Assembly: GCA_947471745.1 (NCBI GenBank)
Contig: CANJKZ010000977.1
Coordinates: forward strand, 1,902,501-1,966,500
Direction of reading: 5' to 3'
Origin: Closterium sp. Naga37s-1
Taxonomy: Eukaryota > Streptophyta > Zygnematophyceae > Desmidiales > Closteriaceae
Length of the DNA: 64,000 nt
Part shown: piece by piece, positions 24,413 through 37,500 of the stretch
How positions within the stretch are numbered: position 1 is the stretch's first letter
Layout: every line of letters starts with the position of its first letter
Position numbers and translations under genes: made by a program
Notes under the pieces: model-generated
What the model was told of the DNA's origin: nothing
The model's input: only the letters and a program-made list of their open reading frames with translations
Database searches by the model: none

Positions 24413-26203
24413 CGAGCTCAGTGACTAAGGAAGACGCAGCAGTAGACTCAAAGGAAGGGTCAGTGACAAGTGTGGCCAGGACACGCGTGACAGTAGGACT
24501 AGCAGCACGAGCAAGGTCAGACTCAGGGTCAGGCACGTCAGGAAGAGAGGACGTTGGAGGAGATGGCAGGGCAACACGATATGGAACAGAGGAAGGACGA
24601 AGTGCCATAGTGTGTGTGCCTGGGACTGGTGGAGGACGAACACGACGAGCACGACTAACTGTGCGAACAGGCGAGGCAGGACGAGACGCAGGCTCGCGAC
24701 GCTCAGTCAGGGAGTCTGTCTGCTCAGGATGAGGAGAAGGAGCAGGGAGTGGGGAGTCCGGCTGTAACTGCGGCTGTGACTGGTCAGGCGGAGGACCCAG
24801 TAGAGGTGGAGTAAGGCCAGTGGAAGACGGAAGACTAAGAACCTGGTGAAGCGCCGAGCCAGGTGGAGGCAGTGACGACTGCAGCTGCGGCAAGAAAAAC
24901 AATCGCCGCTGCGCAGGACCAGAATCAGAACCTCCGGCTCCAGTACCTCCAGCACCAGCACCTCCGGCACCTCCAGCTCCAGTACCAGTACCTCCAGCGC
25001 CTCCAGCACCAGTACCTCCAGCACCAGCAGCTCCACTACCTCCAGCACCTCCAGCACCAGCACCTCCAGCACCAGTACCTCCAGCACCTCCAACTCCAGT
25101 ACCTCCAGCACCAGCACCTCCAGCACCAGCACCGACAGCTCCGCCACCGGAGATGCCTTACCGGACAGCCCACTCGCGAAGCTGCTGCGGCGAGGGAGTC
25201 TCCTGCCGACTCGGCTGCCGCTGACGTCCACCCCCAGAGTCTCCAGCAGGAGCACCCACGACTCCACCACCAGGAGAACGCTCGGCATCCCCAGAACCAG
25301 CACCCCCAGAACCAGCACCCCTAGAACCAGTACCCCCAGAGTCCGCACCCCCAGTGTCACCACCTCCAGCAGCACCAGAGTCCACAGCGACTGGCTGCAG
25401 AGGCGGTGAAGACGGCCGAGGCGGAAAATCAGGAGGGGTCTCCACGCGTGGTGGGCGGCGAGCGGCCACTGTGTCGTCAGCAGAAGTGTCACCCCCCTCA
25501 GCTGGGCCAAAGGTGTCGGAGGAGACCTCCAACGGCGCAACCAAGGGGGGTGGGTCAACCTGGGACACACCTGAAGGTGCAGGACCCTGCGGGGGGAGGG
25601 GGGCTAACGGGGGGAGATCGAGAACCAGGAAGAGGGGCGGTGGGGGTACGGGGGAACTGCGGTGGGGGAAGAGACGGTAGAAGCAGGCATACTCGTCAAA
25701 AGTGACGTCGCGGGAGGACAGGACGCGGTGAGAGGCCGGGTGGTAAAACTGCCGGGGCGGGGCGTCGGTGGGAAAGCCAAGGAAGACGCAGCGAAGAGTG
25801 CGAGGAGAGAGCTTGCCCGCGGGAGGATTGCGGACAAGAGAGAGGGAACCCCAGACCCGAAACGCCGACGCATGACCAACCTCCCCCGTCCACCGCAGAG
25901 TAGGCAAGGTCTCCGGGTGGGAGACACGGGGCCAGAGGTTGAGCTGTTGCGCGGCGTATCGGGCCGCAAACGGCCACTGAAAATGGGGAGCAGCCGGATC
26001 ATGGAGGTGCGAGCAACCTCCATGACCAAGCCAATTCGGCGCTCTGCAATCCCATTCTGCTGTGGAGAGGCCGGAAGCATGAACGACTGGGTGATGCCCT
26101 CAGCACCACAGAAGTCCTCGAGGAGGCGGGAGGAAAACTCACCACCTCGGTCAGAGTGCAGCCGCAGGACCGGGAGGTCCTGCCGGCACCGTGCGCTTGG
26201 CTA
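24413..26203 (-). pseudogene. Copia integrase core and low-complexity linker, broken
   Basis: Around 26160 the minus strand encodes LHSDRGGEFSS, followed near 26080 by LPASPQQNGIAERRIGLVME, the Asp and Glu parts of the integrase catalytic core. The next part (25907-25158) contains RVWGSLSLVR, CVFLGFPTDAPPRQFYHPAS and VTFDEY, typical of copia integrase C-terminal regions. It runs into a Gly/Ala/Glu/Val-coding simple repeat (about 24920-25140) and a proline-rich linker. Several frame changes occur between these blocks. Confidence 0.85.
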
Positions 26204-28663
26204 GAAACGGACAGCGCGGATCCAGCGGATCAAGACGCTGCGGACATCCGCCTTGCTCTGCAAGGGAAAGACCGTGGTGTAGCGCGTAAAGTCGTCAACA
26301 ACCAGCAGAAAGTAGCGCTCTCGGCCCTGTCCAGTGTCCACACGTCCACGTGAAGGGTCTGCAGAGGAGCAGTGGTCGGAGGAAACGAGGAGGAGTGCAA
26401 GCGACCTCGGGAGCGGGGGCAGGGACCTGGGGAGGCCAGAGACCAGGAGACGGGAGTGCATGCTACGCAAACGCGGCAGGGAGGGGTGACCAAGACGGTG
26501 GTGCCCGAGAAGAGACGGGTGCGTGAGCAACTGACACGAGCAAGACGCAGCTACCTGGCCGGACGCAGCTACCTGTGCAGACTCAGTAGTCAGTGTGTAC
26601 AAGCCAGACCCAGGTCTTCGAGTGAACGTGGCGAGGTGGTCGCCAGTCTGTGAGTCCGTACATATTGTCACAAGCTCACCCTCAGGAGTAGTGGTAGTGA
26701 CCAATTGATCCTGGAGGACAGCGTTACTCACCAAGTTCGTAGCGAACGAGGGGAGGTGGAGACCTGTGAGGGAGCCGGAAGGGGCTGCCGGACATGGGAG
26801 AACAGTGGATCCACGTGCAACTACTGGGCCACCAGAGGGGTCGGCCAGGGTGACAGGGACAGGTGCTGGGAGCGGTGTGACTGTGGTGCAATCGTGGAAG
26901 AAGCAGCGAGACGCGCTGAGTCGAGTGTGAAGGTGTGCAGAGCCTGCAGGAACTGCACCTGTGCTAGCTGACTCACAAGCATCTAGACTAGCAGCCTCTA
27001 CACTAGCATCTCTATGCACGCACGAGTAATAGTCACCCTCAACACTAGCAGAAGCAGCATACATCGCATACATGCCAGCATGGATCTGGTCCCAATCACA
27101 AGAAAACACATCGATGCTCTTCTTGAGCAAGGCTAACCAGTCAGGAGTCTTCAGCTGCTCACCGAACTCCTCGCGATACGCGTCGTCGAGGCGGAAGAAG
27201 CAGCGAGCCTCCGTATGGCCCGTGCGACCGCAAACCTCTCCGGGCTGACCTGTGCTGCGGCGGTACTGGCAGCGGACCGCACCACCCGAGTTGGCACGCT
27301 GGACCGCCCACTCACGAAGCTGCTGAGACGAGAGAGTCACCTGCCAACTCGGCTGCTGCTGCTGACCACCCGCTGCACCACCAGACGCCGCCGTACGGGT
27401 AGCCGAACCCGAGCCTCCACCCCCGCCAGCTCCACTCCTAGTGCCACCCCCACCCCCTCCACCACCCCCACTGCCTCCACCACCCACGCCACCTCCACCG
27501 CCGCCGCCACCTCCTCCACCCCCACCACCCCCACCGCCATCGCCAACGCCACCGCCACCGCCACCCCCACCACCCCCACCCTTGCCACCCTTTCCCTTGC
27601 CGCTGCAGTGCCTCCCACTAGGAGCAGACGCAGCACCGACCTCCTCAGCACGAAGGAAGTCAACAGCAGAAGCAGACGCAACAGAGGGCGCGAGCAGGGA
27701 GGGGGAGCACCCCTCAAAGACGGAGGGGAGGGGAGTGCCACGGGAGGCAGCTATAGCTAGGGCAGCGGACTCAGCCTCTAAGAGACGGGACTCAAACGAG
27801 GCAATGGTGGTCTCAGTGGGGTCTAGGGAGAGGATATGGTCTCGAACAGCACGAAGGTAGTCAGGGAGGCGGGTCGTGAGGAAGTAGAGAGAGAGATACA
27901 TGTGGGGCTGGTTCTCAGCCAGAAAGTCTGACTGGAGAGCAGCACGGTAGCGCGTGTCAAAGGAGCGCAGGTGAGTCATGAGGTCGGCTACAGTGGTGAA
28001 GTCTGACAGCTCAGGGAAGAGGAACGGCAGCGCAAGACGGCCTATAGTGGCAGAAGACGGGGAGGAGTAGCGCTTGACTACAGCGTCATAGAGCGCTTTG
28101 GCCGTCTTAAGCTGTCGAAAATGGGGCTGCTGGTCTAGCGGGAGTTGGCTACGGACAGCAAGGGCGGCAGTAGCGTCGCGAGAAGTCCACTGGGAACGAG
28201 CTACGCGGTCAGCCGACTCAGCAGGGGCAGCGAGGGACCCCGGGGTATGCTCAAACAGCGAGACATCCTCCCTAGTAACGCTCTGCTGGTACTAGTGGGG
28301 GTCCTCTAGCCAGGACTCAAAATCGATCGGGTGGCCCTCGGCGTCAAAGGTGAGCACAGTGGGAGTCGCCATAGCAGCAGTAACGGCAGCAGCAGCGGTA
28401 GCAAGGGCAGCAGCAGCAGTAGCAGTAGCAGCGGTAGCAGCAGTACGGGCGGCAGTAGCAGTAGCAGTGGCAGTAGAAGGGGCGGCAGCAGTTACAGTAG
28501 CAGCAGTGGCGGCGTCAGCAGAACTAGGGCGTGCTAAGGGCACTCGACGGGCTACTGAAGGGGCGCACTCTAGGGGCGCTCCACGGGCAGAAAACGGGCA
28601 GACTAGGGGCGCGTCAAGGGCAGAAAACGGGCCTTGCCCTAGGGGCGCTCCACGGGCAGACAA
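26204..28663 (-). pseudogene. Copia Gag with glycine tract and pre-integrase domain
   Basis: The 5' part (MATPTVLTFDAEGHPIDFES at about 28372) ends at an in-frame TAG at 28292-28294, after which the Gag frame resumes (AKALYDAVVKRYSSPSSATI, FPELSDFTTVADLMTHLRSF). Next are a glycine tract encoded by 27430-27580, a degenerate zinc-knuckle-like CGRTGHTEARC, a protease-like region with SRCFFHDCTTVTPL, and a pre-integrase segment (LLGHHRLGHPSLPRLRSMHS). The frame ends at a stop near 26201. Confidence 0.87.
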
Positions 28664-29005
28664 CGGGCAGAATTAGGGCGCGCCACAGGCTGGAAAACGG
28701 GCCTTGCCCTAGGGGATGTGAGGGGCAGAAAACGGCTTAACTAGGGGCGCACCACGGGCAGAAAACGGCCGCGCCCTAGGGGCGCGCGACCAGTAGGAAA
28801 AACGACGCGTCCTAGGGGCGCATTAAGGGCAGCGAAGGCGCACGCGCGTTCGGGGCGCGTGACGGGCAGAGAATGCGTGCGCGCAGGGGGCGCTCGGCGG
28901 GCAGAAAAACGTGCGCGCTAGGGCGCACGACGGGCAGAAAGTGACGCGCAGTAGAGGCGCACGCAGGGCAGAAAAATTAGTCGTGGGGCAGAAAAAACGG
29001 TGGGC
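28540..29005 (-). repeat. Degenerate tandem repeat in copia 5' leader
   Basis: A run of diverged units based on GGGGCGC, CACGGGCAGAAAACGGGC and similar blocks fills the leader between the 5' LTR and Gag. Unit spacing is roughly 33-35 bp in the left part and becomes irregular to the right. Confidence 0.75.
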
Positions 29006-29045
29006 CCATGTAAAGTTTTCCTAAGGAGCAACCTTCTCAATACCA

Positions 29046-29179
29046 TGTTAGGAACTAGAATGGGTTGCATTAGGTCAAGGAGTGGTGTACAAGCAAAGTA
29101 GCGAGAAGGTTTGTGTACCCCCTAAGGCTATCCCCAATATAGCCTAGATAGATATAAATATACGGTATATGTTTTGACA
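29046..29179 (-). repeat. 5' LTR of copia element with primer-binding site beside it
   Basis: 134 bp, matching 22267-22395. On the coding strand the base after the LTR starts TGGTATTGAGAAGG (29045 downward). The first six bases equal the usual start of initiator-Met-tRNA primer sites, but the rest departs from it. Confidence 0.9.
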
Positions 29180-29742
29180 GATGGAAATTGAGGAGTGGTT
29201 CTTTACTGGGTTGAGCATAATTACTCAAGATAGGTTTCATATTGTTCAAAGAAACCTCAATGGGTTACGTTCTTGTTACAAGTTCGATTGCCTTCTGTCA
29301 TCGTTGATCCGCTAAGGGCCCATACTACAAAGTTCGGCTTTGTTCGGGGAGCGGATTCAGTTTCTTTTGTCACATGCAGTTCAGTTTCGTCTCCCAGGCT
29401 ATTGCACGGCTCTCGCGCACTGAAACGCAGAAATTTGAATGTGCTGGTTCAGTTCAGACGAACAATCGCAAACTGCCAAACCTGCAATTTTCGCCAGCTT
29501 GTACCCGCCCTAAATACGTAAATAGCAGACAAATCACTCTACGACGCCAAATCGCATAACATAAGTAGCCTTGCCAGATTCATGTTTCCTCCTCCATGTC
29601 CTTCGGCTGCGCAACACAAATCAGGCAACTGGTTGTTTCGGCAGGTTGATTGCGCTTTAGCAACACCATGGGCATAGTTGGCACACAGTAATGACGTTCC
29701 TTTTCACTGCAAGGCTGCATGCTTCGCGAATGCTTAAACTGA

Positions 29743-30666
29743 ATGAATCGTTTTGCTTGCAGTCTAGGGGCGCCAGAATATGTATCGAAGCTCCAAGACA
29801 TTTTTGAAAGAGCAGAATATACTGACGTCGTGTTTGAGGCCTCTGATGGGACCAGGATTCCAGCACATCGCAACGTTGTCGCGATTTGGTACCCTATCGC
29901 TGTCCTAAGAAAAAATATGTTCTATGCGGTTCCACATTATCATCGCTTTCTTCCATTCAGGTCTTCGCTGCTGGAAAACAGGTGGAAGAGCATTCCAAGC
30001 AAGAAAAAACCGATCGTGAAAATAGAGCTGGATGGTCCGGCATTGAAGCAATTTCTGTCGTTCATGTATGGTCATGAGATAACAGTCACATTGGAGTCCA
30101 TCAAGGTATGCATTCGTCGCGCTATTTGTGTTGTGGATGCCTTTTACGGTAACAAGTTGTCATATCCTACAGAGTGGACTTTCTGTGCTTGAAGCAGCGC
30201 ATGAGTACGACGTTTCCGATCTAGTCAAGGTGGTGGACAACGAGTTACGCGTGCTTATTCAATACCAGTTCCAGGAGATTGAGGAGGAAACCGTACTTGA
30301 TGTTCTAAAAGTTGCTGGCCGAGCTGGTGCAAAGTATACATTCAAAAGCGTTTTTGAGAAGTTGGACCAAGAAACGGGTCCTAACATCATGAAGGTCAGT
30401 GTGTTCTCGTTGAGACACCAAGTGTAGCACCTTTCGTGCCTACTTCTAACTTATGCTCCCTCCTGCAGAAGTTGTTCACGAGTAAAGACAGTCGGGACCA
30501 TGAGGTGGCAAATAAGCTTGTTACCATGACATGGACTTCCTTCGATACGGATTCAGATTATAAATCAGATAACGAGGCAGGTGACGAAGAAGGTGATGAA
30601 GCAGGCGATGAAGCAGGCGATGAAGCAGGTGATGAAGTGGATGATGAAGGCGGTGTCAGGACTTGA
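29743..30666 (+). CDS. BTB/POZ-BACK domain protein with acidic tail
   Basis: Exons 29743-29888, 29961-30105, 30173-30394 and 30469-30666 join in phase to 236 residues. The N-terminal part reads as a BTB domain (LQDIFERAEYTDVVFEASDG, IPAHRNVVA, LKQFLSFMYG). It is followed by a helical segment typical of the end of BTB and start of BACK (VLEAAHEYDVSDLVKVVDNE). Such proteins are commonly substrate adaptors of cullin-3 ubiquitin ligases; that role is inferred. The C terminus is a short acidic repeat (EAGDEAGDEAGDE) ending in GGVRT. An acceptor-like site at 29760 means an upstream exon cannot be excluded. Unlike the six other protein genes here, its exons show no tandem partial copies, and it is more AT-rich. 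Confidence 0.85.
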
Positions 30667-31125
30667 ACGATGAAGCGTCTCCGATAACGCAGAATGAGAG
30701 TGGAGAGATTGCTGTTACAGCTCACATCTCCTTGAAGAGGATTGTTGTCTGCATACCACAGAATAAACGGGGGCGATGGGTGTCTGCTGCTTTACCCTTG
30801 CTTTTACGGTAGTAATTATTTTTTTGTGTGAGCTATGATGATGTTTTAGTACTGGTATAAACGGAATATGGACTCAGCGATTGGTCACTTATCACAGTCT
30901 TACATATCTCCATTTGAGCTCCAAAATTGACGCAATTAAGTATGTGTGACGTCCAAGGCAGGCTGACTTGGAAAAAAAAACGGGGCGCCAGAACAGAATG
31001 CGTAGGCAATCCCCCCCCCCACCATTCAGAAGGCACGACCAAAACACGAGCCCCTGTTGAAATCATCGCTTCAAAGGTGCCACAACTACTGCCTGTATGG
31101 TATGGTATGTTTTACAAGAGAGCTA
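30667..31125. other. Spacer between BTB gene and ABC-F gene 3' end
   Basis: This stretch holds the BTB 3' flank (stop at 30664-30666), an A run near 30971 and a C run near 31011. No gene was recognised. The two genes converge here. Confidence 0.5.
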
Positions 31126-31530
31126 TCTGCAAGAACGTCATATCATGCTGCCTGTATGGTATGGCACTTAAGACGCGATGGTTCTCTGTTCCCAAGCCTC
31201 CTCTGCCTGTCCTCCGCTTGTCTTTGTGCCACTGCCTGTACGGTATGTATGGCATAGCATGCTTTACGTAAGAGCTCTGCAAGAACATCAAATCATGCTA
31301 GCGCCCTGTACCGTACTTAAGACGAGATGGTTCTCTGTTCCCAAGCCTCCTCTGCCTGTCCTCCGCCTGTCTTTGTGCCACTGCCTGCCACTTCCTGCTT
31401 TACATCAGAGCTCTGCAAGAACATCAAATCATGCTAGCGCCCTGTACTTAAGACGTGATGGTTCTTTGTTCCCAAGCCTCCTCCTCCTGTCCTCCTCGTA
31501 GTCGCTGTACGAGCCTTCGAACCAAACTAC
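31126..31530 (-). repeat. Terminal exon of the ABC-F gene with 3' partial copies
   Basis: The complete last exon is 31530-31429. Two copies of its 3' part and following flank occur further downstream in transcript order, at about 31385-31271 and 31235-31126. They are recognised by the block encoding RRLGN(K/R)EPSRLK and the GCTAGCATGATTTGATG-like flank. Confidence 0.8.
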
Positions 31531-34500
31531 CTGCTTCGGAACGTACAGGGTAGAGATGAAATAGCCTTTGCCTTAGAAAAGGAAGCCCTGCAGTGCTGGT
31601 GCACAAGCAACAGATGTCTGCCGACACATGTCATGCAATCTCAAGCTGACCCAACAAACACCAAGTGGCACAACGAACCTCTAAACCTCAGAAACGAAGA
31701 AGAAATTGAAAGGAAAACACACAGAACCTCCATACCTTATAAACGAAGAACAAGTAGAAACGAAGCAGAACGCTGGCATAACTTAGAGAATTCTCAACAA
31801 CAAAGCAGATCGCCGCTCGCTATGCATGCTGACACCATACATGTGCGTGGCAATGCGATCCAACAACCAGCTTTTCAGAGTCTCAAAACTTACACATCAT
31901 GCATCCCACAAGCCCCTGAACCGCATCCTCCAGCAAAATTCTCGAGCAAGGTATAATAATAATAATAATAGCAAGGTATAATAATAATAATAATAATAAT
32001 AATAGTAATAAACAAAAAAAATCGCACCTTGGAGTCGCCTTCAAAGGCCATGATGTGCGTGGCAATGCGATCCAGAAACCAGCGGTCGCGAGAGATGACA
32101 ATCACGCATCCCGCAAACCCCTGAATCGCGTCCTCCAGCGCCCTGAGCGTGTCCACATCAAGATCATTCGTGGGCTCGTCCAGCATGAGCAGGTTGCCTC
32201 CGCGCCGCATGATGCACATCATGCATCATGCACGACCCTGAATCGCATCCTCCCAGTGAAGCATTGAGACCTCTCAAGAAACGCACCTTGGAGTCGCCTT
32301 CAAAGGCCATGATGTGCGTGGCAATGCGATCCAAGAACCAGCGGTCGTGAGAGATGACAATCACGCATCCCGCAAACCCCTGAATCGCATCCTCCAGCGC
32401 CCTGAGCGTGTCCACATCGAGGTCATTGGTGGGCTCGTCCAGCATGAGCAGGTTGCCTCCGCGCCGCATGATGCGCGCCAGGTGCACGCGGTTCCTCTCG
32501 CCGCCCGACAGCACTCCCACCTTCTTCTGCTGGTCCGCCCCCTTGAAGTTGTACCACGCACAGTACGCCCGGCTGTTCACCTTCCGCTCGCCTGGGGGTG
32601 GGGGGGGGGGGGGGAGGGGGGGGAGGGAGGGAGGGAGGGAGGGAGGGAGGGGGGGGAGGGAGGGAGGGAGGGAGGGAGGGAGGGAGGGAGGGAGGGAGGG
32701 AGGGAGGGAGAGAGAGAGGGGGAAGTCACAGCGCATGTGACAGTAGCACGTGTGTGAGCACACGAGAGAGGTATATCCACGCCCGCAGCGTGTCAACATC
32801 GAGGTCGTTGGTGGGCTCGTCCAGCATGAGCAGGTTGCCTCCGCGCCTCATGATGCGCGCCAGGTGCACTCGGTTCCTCTCGCCGCCCGACAGCACGCCC
32901 ACCTTCTTCTGCTGGTCCGCCCCCTTGAAGTTGTACCACGCACAGTACGCCCGGCTGTTCACCTTGCGCTCGCCTGGGGTTGATTGGTGGGAGGGAGAGG
33001 GGGAGAGCATCCAAGGACCACGCAATTACAGCACATGTACGACTGTTGCATCTGTTACTGTGGCATGTGTGACTGTTAAATGCGTGACAATGCGCAAGGT
33101 GTGGCTATAAAGACTCACCTTTTCCAAGAAACGACAGCCTCACCCAGCCAGATCCAATCGCCTCTCAAGGACAAAATCTCATCTCCACTAAACGACAAAC
33201 AAACCCACCCAGCAGGATCTCATCTGCGCCGCCCGTGATCTCCTCAAAGACCGTCTTGTTCGGATCCAGCGCGTCGCGCGATTGGTCCACATAGAGCGGC
33301 GCCACCGTGTCTCCCACTCGCAAAGTGCCCTCATTGGGGCTATCCTGCCCCACAATCATGCGGAAGAGGGTCGACTTGCCGGCACCATTGCCACCAATCA
33401 CTCCCACAATGCCTGGCGGAGCAAGGGGAAGGGGCGGGGAGGGGATGGGGAGGGGATTGGGGGGAAGGAGGCAGGGGAGGGCTTGAAAGACTCGCAGGGA
33501 GTCCCCCGATAGGCAAGGAGAGGGGGGCGCCACCGTGTCTCCCACTCGCAAAGTGCCCTCATTGCAGCCCCCACGATCATGCGGAAGAGCGTTGACTTGC
33601 CGGCACCATTGCCACCAATCACCCCCACAATGCCTGCACGGCGAAAGGGGAAATAGAGGAAGAGGGAGGGGTTGAGGCGGATGGAAACTCTGAAGTCTGT
33701 TAGGAGTGAAATCATCCGCATGCTGCCACACCTCCAAACATCAGGCTGAAGCTGAATCCATCCATGCACCACACGCCATGCCATGGTAGCATGCTCCACA
33801 CACACCACCGCACCACGCCATACCTCCAGGCGGCAGGGTGAAGCTGACTGACCCCATCCATGAGCATGCGCTCCCCAAATGCTTTTGCAGCCCCCTCCGC
33901 CTCCACCTCCACATCGCCCCGCCACACCATGCCACATGCCATACCTCCAGGCCACACCACACAATCCATACTGTACCACACTCCACCGCACACCACCACA
34001 AACCATATTCCACCACACACCACCACATACCTCCTGGCGGCAGCGTGAAGTTGACCCCATCCATAAGAATCCTCTCCCCAAACGCCTTGGCCACCCCCTC
34101 CGCCTCCACCACCACATCGCCCAGCCACACCATACATCCAAGCCACAACACACAAACCTTACTGTACCACACACCACCGTTCCATACCTCCAGGCGGCAG
34201 GGTGAAGTTGACCCCATCCATAAGAACCCGCTCCCCAAACGCCTTGGCCACCCCCTCCGCCTCCACCACCACATCACCCAGCCACACCATACATCCAAGC
34301 CACAACACACAAACCTTACTGTACCACACACCACCGTTCCATACCTCCAGGCGGCAGGGTGAAGTTGACCCCATCCATAAGAACCCTCTCCCCAAACGCC
34401 TTTGCCACCCCCTCCGCCTCCACCACCACATCGCCCAGCCACACCATACATCCAAGCCACAACACACAAACCTTACTGTACCACACACCACCGTTCCATA

Positions 34501-37500
34501 CCTCCAGGCGGCAGGCTGAAGTTGACCCCATCCATAAGAACCCTCTCCCCAAACGCCTTGGCCACCCCCTCCGCCTCCACCACCACGTCTCCCAGCCGCG
34601 GCCCCGGGGGCAGAAACATGCTCTCCAGCTTCTCCTCCCGTGAGTACTGGCCAGCTTGGATAACCAACTCCTCATATGCTCGCATGCGCGCCTGTGGGTT
34701 GGGGGAGGGTGGGAGGGTAGATTGGCAGGTGAGCGCGGGTGGGTAGATGGCCGCGCCTCCACCACCACATCTCCCAGCCGCGGGCCTGGGGGAAAAAACA
34801 TGCTCTCCAGCTTCTCTTCCCGCGAGTACTGGTCCGCCTGAATGACCAGTTCCTCATAAACCCAGTGAGGGCAGCAGGAGCAAGCCCTCCAGCCTCGCCT
34901 CCTGTGAATACTAGCTGGCCTGTGAATACCAGCTCCTCATAACATTCTTTCCAGCTTCCCCTCATGGGAGTAATGGCTGGTTTGAAAAAAAAAACTCCTC
35001 GTGCCCTTACCCCTGACATCCCACACCCCTTCCACACCCTCCCTCCTCCTCTCTCACCTTGCCCTTCTTCTGTTGCCCCTTGGCCGTCTGTCGAATCCAC
35101 TCCATCTCTCGCTCCATAACTCGCTGCAGTGCCGACTGCTGCTTTTTCCCACTGCCCTGTTTGCCCCTCTCCAACCCTGTGAACCCATTTCAGCCCCCCT
35201 TACACGCTCTTCCCACCCCCCCCCCCCCCTCCCCTCTCTCTCACCTTGCCCTTCTTCTGTTGCCCCTTGGCCTTCTGTCGAATCCACTCCATCTCCCGCT
35301 CCATAACCCGCTGCAGCGCCGACTGCTGCCGCTCCTCCGTCCCCAACCGCTGCGACTTGTTCTCGAGCCAGGCCGAGTAGTTGCCCTCAAAGGGAATGCC
35401 CTGCCCGCGATCCAGCTCCAGAATCCACCCTGCGACCTGCGTGCATGCAAGGGGAGACAAGGGGGAGAAGGCGAAAGAGGGGATTGCGGGTGATGATGCC
35501 ACGCCGAGTAGTTGCCCTCAAAGGGAATGCCCTTCCCTCGATCCAGCTCCAGAATCCACCCGGCCACCTGGTCAAAGGGGCAGAGGGAGAAAGGGGGGGA
35601 GGGGGGGTTGTGGTAAGGGTGAATGCTGCTGCTCCTGCTGCTCCTCCCCTGCCAGACGCTGAGCCTTGTTCTCGAGCCAGGCCGAGTAGTTGCCCTCAAA
35701 GGGAATGCCCTTCCCTCGATCCAGCTCCAGAATCCACCCTGCCACCTGCGTGCAGGGGAAGAGGGAGACAAAGGGGCGAAGGAAGGAGAGAGAGGGGAAG
35801 AAGGCAAAAGAGGGGATTGTGGTGAGGATGATTGATGATGCCCTGCGCGCGATCCAGCTCCAGAATCCACCCTGCCACCTGGGTGCAGGGGAAGAGGGAG
35901 AAAAGGGGGAAAAGGGGGGTTGTGGTACGGGTGAATCCTGCAGCTCCAGAATCCACCCTGCCACCTGGGCACAGGAGGAGAGAAGGAAAGAGAAGTGAGG
36001 GGAAGAATATAACAGCATCGACCGTGGGTATGGTGACTGACTGATTATGCCCTGCCCGCGATCCTGATAGCGGGTGCGTTATGGTAACGGGTGCGTTATG
36101 GTAACGGGTGCGTTATGGTAACGGGCGCGTTATGGTAACGGGCACGTCATGGTAACGGGTGCGTCATGGTAACGGGTGCGTTATGGTAACGGGTGCGTCA
36201 TGGTAACGGGTGCGTTATGGTAACGGGTGCGTTATGGTAACGGCCGCGTTATGGTAACGGGTGCGTCATGGTAACGGGTGCGTCATGGTAACGGGTGCGT
36301 TATGGTAACAGGTGCGTCATGGTAACAAGTCAGTTATGGTAACGGGTGCGACATGGTAACGAGTGCGTTATGGTAACGGGTGCATTATGGTAACGGGTGC
36401 ATTACGGTAACGGGTGCATTATGGTAACGGGTGCATTATGGTAACGGGTGCGTTCTGGTAACGGGTGCGTTATGGTAACGGGTGCATTATGCTAACGGGT
36501 GCGTCATGGTAACGGGTGCGTAATGGTAGCGGGTGCGTTATGGTAACGGGTGCGTTATGGTAACGGGTGCGTTATGGTAACGGGTGCGTTATGGTAACAG
36601 GTGCGTTATGGTAACGGGTGCGTTATGGTAACGGGTGCGTTATGGTAACGGGTGCGTTATGGTAACGGGTGCGTCATGATAACGGGTGCGTTATGGTAAC
36701 GGGTGCGTTATCGTAACGGGTGCGTTATGGTAACGGGCGCGTCATGGTAACGGGCGCGTCATGGTAACGGGTGCGTTATGGTAACGGGTGCGTTATGGTA
36801 ACGGGTGCGTTATGGTAACGGGTGCGTCATGGTAACGGGCGCGTCATGGTAACGGGTGCGTCATGGTAACGGGTGCGTTATGGTAACGGGTGCGTCATGG
36901 TAACGGGTGCGTTATGGTAACGGGTGCGTTATGGTAACAGCCGCGTAATGGTAACGGGTGCGTCATGGTAACGGGTGCGTCATGGTAACGGGTGCGTCAT
37001 GGTAACGGGTGCGTTATGGTAACAGGTGCGTCATGGTAACGGGTGCGTCATGGTAACGGGTGCGTCATGGTAACGGGTGCGTTATGGTAACAGGTGCGTC
37101 ATGGTAACAAGTCAGTTATGGTAACGGGTGCGACATGGTAACGAGTGCGTTATGGTAACGGGTGCATTATGGTAACGGGTGCATTACGATAACGGGTGCA
37201 TTATGGTAACGGGTGCATTATGGTAACGGGTGCGTTCTGGTAACGGGTGCGTTATGGTAACGGGTGCGTTATGGTAACGGGTGCATTATGCTAACGGGTG
37301 CGTCATGGTAACGGGTGCGTCATGGTAGCGGGTGCGTTATGGTAACGGGTGCGTTATGGTAACAGGTGCGTTATGGTAACGGGTGCGTTATGGTAACGGG
37401 TGCGTTATGGTAACGGGTGCGTCATGATAACGGGTGCGTTATGGTAACGGGTGCGTTATGGTAACGGGTGCGTTATGGTAACGGGCGCGTCATGGTAACG

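Larger units (their letters stand above)
22267..29179 (-). mobile_element. Ty1/copia LTR retrotransposon, decayed
   Basis: A 6.9-kb element whose coding strand is minus. Terminal repeats of 129 and 134 bp begin TGTTAGG and end TTGACA on the plus strand. They are bounded by a perfect 5-bp target duplication, gatgg, at 22262-22266 and 29180-29184. Domain order on the minus strand is Gag, integrase, reverse transcriptase (LVYVDDLVFA), RNase H, the order of copia and not gypsy. The reading frame is broken by stops and frameshifts, and the two LTRs differ by about five substitutions and a 5-nt indel by eye, so this is an old inactive copy. It sits between DRP2 and the BTB gene. Confidence 0.95.

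Noticed and set aside
27430..27600. Long proline open frame on the plus strand
   Set aside because: It is the antisense of the glycine tract in the copia Gag region.
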